Both the position numbers and the translations under genes were made by a program. DNA of 64,000 nucleotides, taken from Bacillota bacterium (lineage in GTDB: Bacteria; Bacillota; Clostridia; Lachnospirales; Lachnospiraceae). The notes under the pieces were generated by a model. That model ran no database searches. It was not told the origin of the DNA and saw nothing but the letters and a program-made list of their open reading frames with translations. The DNA lies in NCBI GenBank assembly GCA_902363515.1, contig CABJAN010000003.1:124001-188000 (forward strand), written 5' to 3'. Below, one piece after another: positions 9,689-18,369 of this stretch. Each line of letters opens with the position of its first letter. Position 1 is the stretch's first letter.

Positions 9689-11267
9689 TAACTGTCTCAC
9701 AGCAGAAGGTATTGAAAAAAATATTAACTGGAGCTCCCTGGATGCGAGCGTGATTGCCGTAAAATATAATAGTCTTTCTGCCTTAGATACCCTAAAAAAT
9801 TCTCATGTAGATTTAATTATTTCAGATATAGAAATGCCGGATTTAGATGGTATTTCCATGAGCCAAAAAGCCCAGGAAATTCAGCCTTTTATAAAAGTGA
9901 TTCTTGTAAGTGCATATGACAAATTTGAATATGCCAAACGAGCTATCCGCCTGGGTGTATATGATTATATTGAAAAACCTTTGGACTATAATTATCTTAC
10001 GGAAAAAATCAAAAATGCTTTTACAGAAATAGACCGTACACAAAAAAATACTGAATTAGTAAAGGCCAGCCGGCCTGTTATGACAGAAAAATTCTTTCAT
10101 GACCTGTTACATTATCCTGGTGAAAATCCGGCCGCACACTTGAGCCGGTATCTGGAATATCTGGATTTAAAATTTGACTATGACTGTTTCCATGTGCTTA
10201 TCATTGAAACAGAATACAATTCAGCTAAACCTGAACTAGATTTTACCCAGTACCAGATTCAGCTTTTAAATGTCCTAGATTTAATAAAAGAACAAATGCA
10301 GATTTTTGATCATGTTTTTTATTTAAAAGAGTTCAGTGGGGTTGTTTGTATTATAGGCCAAAATACGAAACACCCACAGAACTTTCTTCAATCCATACAT
10401 AAAGTAGCCTCCTCCATGGTTGAACTATGTAAAAACAACGTTCTTTCACTGAACATAGGAATTGGAAGTATCGCTGATAACATTTGGAAACTTCCTGTAT
10501 CTTTTGCCAGTGCTTCCCATGCACTGAAATACCGTTTTTTCTTCCCTCATAAAAACATTTTTGATGCAAGAGAAGCCCTCGGTAAAGAATTCAGCCTCCT
10601 GTCTTTTTCGGAAAATACCGAAGAAGAACTGATACGCCTTATTTGTTCCAAAGACTTAAAAGCAATTGAGCAATGGCTTACTTGTTATTTTCAAAATTTA
10701 TTAGAAAAAATACAGGACAAAAATCTGGTGTTTATTAGAATTTATTCCCTTTTAGGACGGATTTTGAAATTTTTATATGAAATGAATCTGGATACTGAAG
10801 ATTTGGAAAAGGAAATCATCCAGGTTTATACAAGGTTTGACTCCTTCCGTACCTATGAACAGTTTGTAAGATGGCTTACACATCTGTGTACTTTAGTGTG
10901 TGAAAAACTAGATTCTTCTTTACAAAATTATCACAATCAGGTATATACGATAGCTTTTGGATATATTAAAGAAAACTTTGAAAGCTGTTCCCTATGCCTG
11001 AATGATATTGCAAGACATACTAACATTAGCCCTGCATACCTGAGTTCTTTGTTTAAAAAGGTCTCCGGTCAAAGTATCAGTGACACCATTACGTCTCTTC
11101 GAATAGAAAGTGCCTGTCATTATCTGGAATCTACAAATTTATCTTTAAAAGAAATCAGTATGAAATGCGGATATGCAAACCAATATTATTTCAGCAACAG
11201 CTTTAAGAAGAAATTGGGCATGTCACCTTCTGTATATAGAGAAACAAAGGGTACACAAACAACCTAA
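9663..11267 (+). CDS. AraC-type response regulator (YesN-like)
   Basis: The 534-residue protein has an N-terminal receiver domain (KKVMIVDDN with the acidic pair, phosphoacceptor Asp in LIISDIEMPDLDG, and the switch Lys in YIEKPLDY). A long middle region follows, then a C-terminal AraC double HTH at about 430-530 (LNDIARHTNISPAYLSSLFKK and SPSVYRE). The second of two tandem ATGs (9660 and 9663) is favoured because GGAGG at 9652 is then six bases away. Partner of the preceding kinase; it probably activates the divergent sugar operon. Confidence 0.93.
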   Translation: MKKVMIVDDNCLTAEGIEKNINWSSLDASVIAVKYNSLSALDTLKNSHVDLIISDIEMPDLDGISMSQKAQEIQPFIKVILVSAYDKFEYAKRAIRLGVYDYIEKPLDYNYLTEKIKNAFTEIDRTQKNTELVKASRPVMTEKFFHDLLHYPGENPAAHLSRYLEYLDLKFDYDCFHVLIIETEYNSAKPELDFTQYQIQLLNVLDLIKEQMQIFDHVFYLKEFSGVVCIIGQNTKHPQNFLQSIHKVASSMVELCKNNVLSLNIGIGSIADNIWKLPVSFASASHALKYRFFFPHKNIFDAREALGKEFSLLSFSENTEEELIRLICSKDLKAIEQWLTCYFQNLLEKIQDKNLVFIRIYSLLGRILKFLYEMNLDTEDLEKEIIQVYTRFDSFRTYEQFVRWLTHLCTLVCEKLDSSLQNYHNQVYTIAFGYIKENFESCSLCLNDIARHTNISPAYLSSLFKKVSGQSISDTITSLRIESACHYLESTNLSLKEISMKCGYANQYYFSNSFKKKLGMSPSVYRETKGTQTT

Positions 11268-11287
11268 GAGTATAAATAACATAATAA

Positions 11288-11318
11288 GTCTGCCGCACTA
11301 AAAAATTATGCGGCAGAC
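11288..11318. terminator. terminator after two-component operon
   Basis: GTCTGCCGCA and TGCGGCAGAC form a perfect 10-bp stem around an 11-base A/T loop, 20 bases past the response regulator stop. Only a short T-rich stretch follows. Confidence 0.75.
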
Positions 11319-11378
11319 TCCTGCTATTTTCTCCCCCCCAGATAGTGTTTTTTCTTTTCTCCATTTTATTATAATTTT

Positions 11379-12458
11379 TTAATTCTCTGCATCCGAATAC
11401 TCCTTCAATTCTGGATGCTGCATATAAAATATATTCTTCTGCTTATCTATTTCTATTTTTAGTTGTTCCTTTGTCGGAAGATACGTTAAATATTTTGACA
11501 TAAACAAGCGATTATTATCATGTAACACAGAATATCTTGCAATATCTTCATCTGTTTCTGCACAAAGTAATATTCCTATTGTTGGGTTATCTCCTTCTTT
11601 GCATTTAAGGTCATCATACATCCTCACATACATATCTATCTGTCCCACATCTTGATGTGTGATTTTTCCCATCTTCAAGTCAATCAAAACATAGCATCTT
11701 AATTCTATGTTATAAAATACCAGGTCGATATAATAGTCGTCTGTTTCAGTAACAATATGCTACTGACGGGCCACAAAAGCAAATCCTTTCCCGAGTTCCA
11801 TTAAAAAGTCCCGAATATGAGAAAGGATTGCACTCTCTAAATCTGATTCTAAAAATGATTCTTCGTTCTTAAATCCAAGAAATTCTGCAATAACAGGACT
11901 TTTGATTAATTCGTATTTATTTTTTTCAAGATCCTTAGTCTTCTCCTGCATTTCTGTAATCACCGCCTCTTTTTTCGGTGATTGTAAAAGCCGGAAATAA
12001 TATTGTGTGCTAATATTTCTATCTAAAGTTCTCGAACTCCAACCTTCGCTTGCTGCCTCTTTCATATACCATATACGTGCATCTTCATTGTCAACTCGCA
12101 ACAAGGAACGAAAATGTGTCCAGTTTAGATTCGGCACGCATGCGTTCCAAATCTTTTCATCTGGAAACAACAGATAAAATTTTCTAAAATTACGAAGATT
12201 TCTATCAGAAAAACCACTACCAAACTCTTTTGTCAATTCATCTGATAATATAGAAATCAACCGTTTTCCATATTCTGCCCTTTCTGTTCCCGCCTGTTCT
12301 TCCTCAACAATCTTTTTTCCGATATTCCAGTATGTCATAATTGTAGCTTTATTAACAGCATTATAGGCGGCATTTCTGCCTGCATGAACCAACTCTTTAA
12401 TATCAGTAATGATTGGCTTGTATAAAACCTTGTCATTCTCAATCTGTTTGTTTTCCAT
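11379..12458 (-). pseudogene. YhcG-like DUF1016 / PDDEXK nuclease gene interrupted by an amber codon
   Basis: The frame reads as one 359-codon gene except for TAG at 11762-11760. The upstream 232 codons give the DUF1016 N-terminal domain (MTYWNIGKKIVEEEQ, ANKNL-like FSDRNLRNFRKFY, WTHFRSLLRV). The in-frame remainder (HIVTETDDYYIDLVFYN then YVLIDLKMGKITHQDVGQIDMY) is the C-terminal PDDEXK nuclease domain. The stop falls just before the catalytic D..hIDLK core, so the truncated product would lack nuclease activity. A CAG-to-TAG change is the simplest explanation because a Gln precedes it and Gln fits there. Family members are found in mobile or defence contexts. An internal ATG at 11687 has no ribosome site. 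A sequencing error or readthrough cannot be excluded. Confidence 0.85.
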
Positions 12459-12720
12459 TAAATGCCTCCTTTATTTTAATATCCCTTAGCATTCTCGTCT
12501 TTCATTGCTCTTCTTTGCAAAGCTTAAAATATATATCGTAATTTACTGTCACTTCATATTCTCCATCCGATTACTGTTGCATTCATTCTATCACAAATAC
12601 GTGAGCTTGTCATATGATATCTTATATTTCTATACTCACTGCATTTCCCTCTTGCCCTCCCCCCTCCCCCCTGGGTTATAATAATCCTAACCACTATTTT
12701 CCACAGAAAGGAGGATTCCC

Positions 12721-13902
12721 ATGAACCTTCCAGGTTACTACACCTCAGGACAGTTTGCCCGCATGGCAAACATCTCAGTCCGAACGGTGCGTTTTTATGA
12801 CAAACAAAATATCCTGAAGCCTTCCTATGTATCCCCTTCCGGCTCCCGTTTCTATACCGATCAGGATTTTGCCAGGCTCCAGCAGATTCTTCTGCTGAAA
12901 TACCTGGGATTCTCACTGGATGATATCAAAGAAATGACCATTGACGATACAGACTTTCACTTCATGCTCAATTCACTGAAGATGCAGCAAAAGCTCATCC
13001 GTGACCGTATTGAACAGCTTCAAATGGTAGAGAAAGCCATTGAAGATACCACCCAGGAAATTAGCACACAACAGAGTATTAACTGGAGCCGTATGCTGAA
13101 CCTGATTCACCTGACCAACATGGAGAAAAGTCTGAAATCCCAGTATCAGAATTCTTCCAATATATCCGCCAGAATCCGTCTTCACAGCCTGTACTCCAAG
13201 AATAAACAAGGATGGTTTCCCTGGCTTTTTGAAGAGTGTCATATAAAAGATAACATGAAAATTCTGGAAATCGGCTGTGGCAGCGGTGCCCTCTGGGCAG
13301 AAAATAAAGACAAACTTCCAATAACAGTCTCCATAACACTCAGTGATATTTCCGAAGGTATGCTCCGTGATGCAAAACGTGAAATCGGAAACCTAGATAA
13401 TCGTTTTTCCTTTCATTCCTTTGACTGCCATGAGATTCCTTATCCTGACTCCAGTTTTGATCTGGTCATTGCTAACCATGTGCTTTTTTACTGCGATATC
13501 CCAAAAGTCTGCCGGGAAGTACAACGGGTCTTGAAGCCTGGGGGAACTTTTCTTTGCAGTGCTTATGGTTCTGCACATATGGAAGAAATCAGCAATCTTG
13601 TCCAGGAATTTGACAGTCGGATTATTCTCTCAGGAGAAAAACTTTACGAAAAATTCGGAAAAGAAAATGGAAAAAGCCTGCTCTCTCCCTATTTTTCCAA
13701 CATTTCCTGGCAATTATACGAGGACTATCTGGAAGTGGATACCCCGGAACCCTTGATTGACTATATTTTATCCTGCCATGGAAACCAGAATCAATATCTT
13801 CTGGACCGGTACAAAGAATTCCGCAGTTTTGTTGCAAAAAAGACAAAAACGTCCTTTCACATCACAAAAGAGGCCGGAGTCTTTCTCTGTAAACGCCCAT
13901 GA
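12721..13902 (+). CDS. MerR-type regulator fused to a class I SAM methyltransferase
   Basis: The 393-residue fusion begins with a MerR HTH domain (YYTSGQFARMANISVRTVRFYD, about residues 6-75) and the MerR helix that contacts the -10 spacer, then a coiled coil (about 85-120). A class I methyltransferase domain follows with motif I ILEIGCGSGALW and an acidic motif II in ITLSDIS. The post-I block FDLVIANHVLFY and VLKPGGTFLC are also present. The fusion suggests that a small molecule is sensed or methylated by the same protein that controls transcription; this is inference. AAGGAGG sits 8 bases before the ATG. A MerR-style promoter lies immediately downstream, before rmlA, and may be its target. 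Confidence 0.88.
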   Translation: MNLPGYYTSGQFARMANISVRTVRFYDKQNILKPSYVSPSGSRFYTDQDFARLQQILLLKYLGFSLDDIKEMTIDDTDFHFMLNSLKMQQKLIRDRIEQLQMVEKAIEDTTQEISTQQSINWSRMLNLIHLTNMEKSLKSQYQNSSNISARIRLHSLYSKNKQGWFPWLFEECHIKDNMKILEIGCGSGALWAENKDKLPITVSITLSDISEGMLRDAKREIGNLDNRFSFHSFDCHEIPYPDSSFDLVIANHVLFYCDIPKVCREVQRVLKPGGTFLCSAYGSAHMEEISNLVQEFDSRIILSGEKLYEKFGKENGKSLLSPYFSNISWQLYEDYLEVDTPEPLIDYILSCHGNQNQYLLDRYKEFRSFVAKKTKTSFHITKEAGVFLCKRP

Positions 13903-13936
13903 TTCTAAAAATTATGTGAAATTTTGGAAAAACCCC

Positions 13937-13967
13937 TTGCAGGTGACGTTACGTTACCCTATATAAT
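13937..13967 (+). promoter_or_regulatory. MerR-style promoter upstream of rmlA
   Basis: TTGCAG (13937-13942) and TATAAT (13962-13967) are separated by 19 bp, the long spacer typical of MerR-activated promoters. The spacer contains the near-palindrome GGTGACGTTACGTTACC (13942-13958), centred between the two hexamers as MerR operators are. Translation of rmlA starts 47 bases downstream. Confidence 0.7.
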
Positions 13968-14013
13968 ACAAACATAGATACCAGAAAACGAAACAACCAA
14001 AAAGGAGAACTCT

Positions 14014-14910
14014 ATGAAAGGCATTATTTTAGCAGGCGGTTCCGGAACCCGCCTTTATCCGCTGACTATGGTAACATCCAAGCAACTTTTACCGATTTAT
14101 GACAAACCCATGATTTATTATCCTCTATCTGTACTGATGAACGCAGGAATCCGCGAGATTCTAATTATTTCCACACCACAGGATACCCCAAGATTCCAGG
14201 AACTCTTAGGAGATGGTCATCAGTTCGGCGTACAGCTTTCTTATGCCGTACAGCCAAGCCCAGACGGATTGGCACAGGCCTTTATCATCGGTGAGGAATT
14301 TATTGGTGATGACTGTGTTGCCATGGTTCTTGGAGACAATATTTTCGCAGGTCACGGTCTGAAAAAACGCTTAAAAGCAGCTGTTCAGAATGCTGAAACA
14401 GGAAAAGGAGCTACTGTATTTGGTTACTACGTAGATGACCCGGAACGTTTCGGTATCGTAGAATTTAATGACCAGGGAAAAGCAATTTCCATTGAAGAAA
14501 AACCAGAAAAACCAAAAAGCAACTACTGTGTAACCGGTCTTTATTTCTACGACAACAAAGTAGTAGAATACGCTAAAAATCTGAAACCGAGCGCCAGAGG
14601 CGAACTGGAAATTACAGACTTGAACCGCATCTATCTGGAACAGGGATGCCTGAATGTAGAACTTTTAGGACAAGGATTTACCTGGCTGGATACCGGTACT
14701 CACGAAAGTCTGGTAGAAGCAACCAACTTTGTAAAAACCATGGAAAGCCACCAGCACCGCAAGATTGCCTGCCTGGAAGAAATTGCTTACTTAAATGGAT
14801 GGATTTCCAAAGAAGATGTTCTGGAAGTCTATGAAGTATTAAAGAAAAACCAGTACGGCCAGTATTTAAAAGATGTCTTAGACGGAAAATATCTGGATAC
14901 CCTGCACTAA
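14014..14910 (+). CDS. rfbA: glucose-1-phosphate thymidylyltransferase
   Basis: RmlA/RfbA joins glucose-1-phosphate and dTTP to give dTDP-glucose, the first step to dTDP-L-rhamnose for surface polysaccharide. The 298-residue protein has the usual length. The nucleotidyltransferase signature [11 protein letters not shown] is at the N-terminus, with [28 protein letters not shown] and the sugar-binding GEKP-like [13 protein letters not shown] strong AAGGAGA lies before ATG 14014. It is first in the operon rmlA-rmlB-rmlD-rmlC. Confidence 0.97.
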   Translation: MKGIILAGGSGTRLYPLTMVTSKQLLPIYDKPMIYYPLSVLMNAGIREILIISTPQDTPRFQELLGDGHQFGVQLSYAVQPSPDGLAQAFIIGEEFIGDDCVAMVLGDNIFAGHGLKKRLKAAVQNAETGKGATVFGYYVDDPERFGIVEFNDQGKAISIEEKPEKPKSNYCVTGLYFYDNKVVEYAKNLKPSARGELEITDLNRIYLEQGCLNVELLGQGFTWLDTGTHESLVEATNFVKTMESHQHRKIACLEEIAYLNGWISKEDVLEVYEVLKKNQYGQYLKDVLDGKYLDTLH

Positions 14911-14966
14911 ATCATATTTTTTATTTAGATGCATATATTTTATTTTAAGAATAGGAGATTTTTATT

Positions 14967-15986
14967 ATGACAATCATTGTAACCGGTGGAGCCGGATTTA
15001 TTGGAAGTAACTTTATTTTTCACATGTTAGACAAGTACCCTGATTACCGCATTGTGTGTCTGGACTGCCTGACCTATGCAGGAAACCTGTCTACTCTTGC
15101 ACCTGTCATGGACAACCCAAATTTCCGTTTTGTAAAAGAAAGCATTACAGACAGAGAAGCTGTTTATAAATTATTTGAAGAAGAACATCCTGATATGGTA
15201 GTAAACTTTGCTGCTGAAAGCCATGTAGACCGTTCTATTGAAAATCCAGAAGTATTCCTGGATACCAACATCAAAGGAACTGCTGTGCTCATGGATGCAT
15301 GCCGCAAATATGGCATCCAGAGATATCACCAGGTTTCTACTGACGAAGTTTACGGTGACCTGCCTCTGGACCGCCCTGACTTATTCTTCACAGAAGAAAC
15401 ACCAATCCACACCAGCAGCCCATACAGCTCCTCAAAAGCAGGTGCTGACCTTCTGGTTCTGGCTTACCACCGTACCTACGGCCTGCCTGTAACCATCAGC
15501 CGCTGCTCTAACAACTACGGACCTTATCATTTCCCGGAAAAACTCATTCCGCTGATGATTGCCAATGCATTAAATGACAAACCGCTTCCTGTATATGGAA
15601 AAGGTGAAAATGTCCGCGACTGGCTGTATGTTGAAGATCACTGCAAAGCCATTGACTTGATTATCCACAAAGGCCGTGTTGGAGAAGTTTACAACATTGG
15701 CGGTCACAACGAAATGAAAAACATTGACATTGTTAAAATCATCTGCAAAGAACTTGGCAAACCAGAAAGCCTCATCACTTATGTAACAGACAGAAAAGGC
15801 CATGATATGCGTTATGCCATCGATCCAACTAAGATTCACAATGAACTTGGATGGCTGCCTGAGACAAAATTTGCTGATGGTATCAAAAAAACAATCCAGT
15901 GGTACTTAGATAACAAAGAATGGTGGGAAACCATCATCTCCGGAGAATATCAGAATTACTATGAAAAAATGTATGCAAACCGCTAA
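14967..15986 (+). CDS. rfbB: dTDP-glucose 4,6-dehydratase
   Basis: RmlB converts dTDP-glucose to dTDP-4-keto-6-deoxyglucose. It is a 339-residue extended short-chain dehydrogenase with the NAD-binding TGGAGFIGSNF at the N-terminus. The catalytic YSSSKAGAD (YxxxK) and the dehydratase-specific STDEVYGDL are present, with VRDWLYVEDHC near the substrate site. It lies 56 bases after rmlA. Confidence 0.97.
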   Translation: MTIIVTGGAGFIGSNFIFHMLDKYPDYRIVCLDCLTYAGNLSTLAPVMDNPNFRFVKESITDREAVYKLFEEEHPDMVVNFAAESHVDRSIENPEVFLDTNIKGTAVLMDACRKYGIQRYHQVSTDEVYGDLPLDRPDLFFTEETPIHTSSPYSSSKAGADLLVLAYHRTYGLPVTISRCSNNYGPYHFPEKLIPLMIANALNDKPLPVYGKGENVRDWLYVEDHCKAIDLIIHKGRVGEVYNIGGHNEMKNIDIVKIICKELGKPESLITYVTDRKGHDMRYAIDPTKIHNELGWLPETKFADGIKKTIQWYLDNKEWWETIISGEYQNYYEKMYANR

Positions 15987-16016
15987 TCAAGGATGTCTCA
16001 CAAGGAGGTTTATGCA

Positions 16017-16952
16017 ATGAAAGTTTTAGTTACCGGTGTTGCCGGACAATTAGGCCATGACGTCATGAACGAACTGGCCAAAAGAGGATACGAAGGCATT
16101 GGCTCAGATATTAAAGAAGTTTACAGCGGCATCCAGGACGGTACTGCTGTAACCACTATGCCTTATGTTCCCATGGATATTACAGACAAAGCTTCTGTAG
16201 AAACTGTTCTAAAATCTACTGCCCCTGATGTTGTGGTTCACTGCGCAGCATGGACAGCTGTAGATTTGGCAGAGGACGAAGATAAAAAGCCCATTGTACA
16301 GGCGGTCAATGCCACAGGAACCGAAAATATTGCCCTGGTATGCAAGGAATTAAACTGCAAAATGGTGTACATCAGCACAGACTATGTATTTGACGGTCAG
16401 GGAACCACACCATGGCAGCCAGACTGCAAAGATTACAAGCCTCTCAATGTTTACGGGGAAACGAAGTTAGCAGGGGAACTGGCAGTATCTGAAAATCTGG
16501 AAAAATACTTTATTGTCCGCATCGCCTGGGTATTCGGCAAAAATGGAAAGAACTTTATCAAAACCATGCTGAATCTTGGTAAGACCCACGATACCCTTAC
16601 CGTAGTGGATGACCAGATTGGTACTCCTACTTATACATTGGATTTGGCAAGACTTTTGGTGGATATGATTGAAACCGATAAATATGGCTATTACCATGCT
16701 ACCAATGAAGGTGGATATATTAGTTGGTGCGATTTCACAAAAGAAATCTTCCGTCAGGCAATAGAAGCCGGACATGAAGAATATGCCAAAGTTACTGTAA
16801 AGCCCGTAACTACCGCAGAATATGGCGCATCCAAAGCAAAACGTCCGTTTAACAGTCGTCTGGACAAGAGCAAATTAGCAGAAAATGGCTTTGAGCCTCT
16901 GCCAACCTGGCAAGATGCGGTAAAACGCTATTTACAAGAAATTGAATTTTAA
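16017..16952 (+). CDS. rfbD: dTDP-4-dehydrorhamnose reductase
   Basis: RmlD reduces dTDP-4-dehydrorhamnose to dTDP-L-rhamnose, the last step of the pathway. The 311-residue protein has the nucleotide-binding VTGVAGQLGHDV, then STDYVFDG and YGETKLAGE (YxxxK). IGTPTYTLDLA and RPFNSRLDKSKL are characteristic of RmlD. The ATG at 16017 is preferred over one 24 bases upstream because AAGGAGG lies 8 bases before it. Confidence 0.96.
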   Translation: MKVLVTGVAGQLGHDVMNELAKRGYEGIGSDIKEVYSGIQDGTAVTTMPYVPMDITDKASVETVLKSTAPDVVVHCAAWTAVDLAEDEDKKPIVQAVNATGTENIALVCKELNCKMVYISTDYVFDGQGTTPWQPDCKDYKPLNVYGETKLAGELAVSENLEKYFIVRIAWVFGKNGKNFIKTMLNLGKTHDTLTVVDDQIGTPTYTLDLARLLVDMIETDKYGYYHATNEGGYISWCDFTKEIFRQAIEAGHEEYAKVTVKPVTTAEYGASKAKRPFNSRLDKSKLAENGFEPLPTWQDAVKRYLQEIEF

Positions 16953-16988
16953 GGACACTACATTATTTCAGTTAGGAGAGTTGATAAC

Positions 16989-17591
16989 ATGGGACAGATT
17001 AAAGTAAGCAAATGCCCAATCGAAGGTCTGTATGTGATTGAGCCAGCTGTTCACGGAGATGCAAGAGGCTATTTCATGGAAACCTATAATCAGAAAGATA
17101 TGGAAGAAGCCGGTCTTACTATGAATTTTGTGCAGGACAACCAGTCCTGTTCCACAAAGGGTGTTTTAAGAGGCCTGCATTTCCAGAAAGAGTTTCCACA
17201 GGGAAAATTAGTCCGGGTAATCAAAGGAAGCGTCTTTGATGTAGCTGTTGATTTAAGAAGTGATAGCGAAACCTACGGAAAATGGTTTGGCATTGAACTG
17301 ACCGAAGAAAACAAAAAACAGTTTTATATTCCGGAAGGCTTTGCACATGGCTTCTTAGTGCTCAGTGATGTGGCTGAATTCTGCTACAAATGTACAGACT
17401 TCTACCATCCCGGAGATGAAGGCGGCCTGGCATGGAATGACCCGGAAATCGGCATTGAGTGGCCACAGCTTATCGGAGAATACCAGGGTAATGCTTCTGC
17501 TGCCGGATATACACTGGAAGACGGAACACCTCTTAATTTAAGCGACAAAGACCAGAAATGGGCGCCACTTAGAGATACATTCAAATTTTAG
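16989..17591 (+). CDS. rfbC: dTDP-4-dehydrorhamnose 3,5-epimerase
   Basis: RmlC epimerises dTDP-4-keto-6-deoxyglucose at C3 and C5. The 200-residue cupin has GLYVIEPAVHGDARGYFMET near the start. The catalytic His region GVLRGLHFQ, RVIKGSVFDVAVDLR and IPEGFAHGFLVLSD follow. It sits after rmlD, the less common order (A-B-D-C), and closes the operon before a clear terminator. Confidence 0.97.
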   Translation: MGQIKVSKCPIEGLYVIEPAVHGDARGYFMETYNQKDMEEAGLTMNFVQDNQSCSTKGVLRGLHFQKEFPQGKLVRVIKGSVFDVAVDLRSDSETYGKWFGIELTEENKKQFYIPEGFAHGFLVLSDVAEFCYKCTDFYHPGDEGGLAWNDPEIGIEWPQLIGEYQGNASAAGYTLEDGTPLNLSDKDQKWAPLRDTFKF

Positions 17592-17630
17592 AGGTTTAAA
17601 AACTCTGGTATGAAAATGAATATCCTTCTT

Positions 17631-17667
17631 AAGAGGGCGATAAATTTAACCGCCCTCTTTTTTTTAT
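17631..17667 (+). terminator. terminator of the rml operon
   Basis: AAGAGGGCG pairs with CGCCCTCTT across an 11-base loop and is followed by a run of eight or more T. Confidence 0.9.
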
Positions 17668-17685
17668 ATCCACTCTTTCTTTTCA

Positions 17686-18369
17686 TCATACATACTTTAT
17701 AATGAAGCGATTCATAGAATCATATTCAATTTCTTTTCTCTTATTTTCATACTGATAATTCAGATAATTCCATCCCCTATAATCAATCATCATATGTGGA
17801 TAATGGGTATCTAATATAAACCTGATAAAACGATTAAAACAAATCGGTTCTACACTATTAATTCTACAATCATAATGCTGCAAATGTATATGTGCCCGGG
17901 GATGATCTCTCTTGTCATTTTTAGCATCAAAATCTATTCTTACAGGTGTCCTCATATTCAGATATTTCTCCACATTTTTATCCTCCAAAAGCATCTGAAT
18001 CCCTTCTATGAGTCCTATATCCTGCACCATTTCCTCATCAATTCTCACTGGACAAGGCCACCACAATAAATTGTGAGAAACTAATTTTTCTTTTTCAAAT
18101 ACATAAGATGCCCGTATAATAGAATAGTCTGACATTAATCCCTGATATGCCCTGGAAGATAAAATTGTTAAATACTGCTGCACTTGATTAAATGCTTTAC
18201 TGCTTACCGCACGTCCTCCCACATGATTCCTCCACGAAACTTGTTCCAATCCCGTTTTTTGATTCACAGTTTTTTCACTTTGTATCTTATATTTCATAAC
18301 CCCCTGCATAATTAATGTCTCTATTGTATTCTCTATCTGTTGGTAAGTGTTCTCTAAATTTTTATTCAT
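17686..18369 (-). CDS. DUF2290-like protein paired with a helicase
   Basis: The 227-residue soluble protein resembles the DUF2290 family, from memory of the motif HPRAHIHLQ and the C-terminal DTHYPHMMIDYRGWN. No enzyme activity is established for that family. Its start overlaps the end of the helicase gene (stop at 18362), so the two are translationally coupled. ATG 18369 was chosen over GTG 18375 because GAGG lies six bases upstream of it. The context of a NERD-like/UvrD-like helicase plus a coupled unknown gene resembles defence modules, but this is inference. Confidence 0.7.
   Translation of the reverse strand: MNKNLENTYQQIENTIETLIMQGVMKYKIQSEKTVNQKTGLEQVSWRNHVGGRAVSSKAFNQVQQYLTILSSRAYQGLMSDYSIIRASYVFEKEKLVSHNLLWWPCPVRIDEEMVQDIGLIEGIQMLLEDKNVEKYLNMRTPVRIDFDAKNDKRDHPRAHIHLQHYDCRINSVEPICFNRFIRFILDTHYPHMMIDYRGWNYLNYQYENKRKEIEYDSMNRFIIKYV

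Noticed and set aside
12554..12916. Minus-strand open frame of 120 codons
   Set aside because: Antisense to the MerR-methyltransferase gene; no ribosome site or domain.
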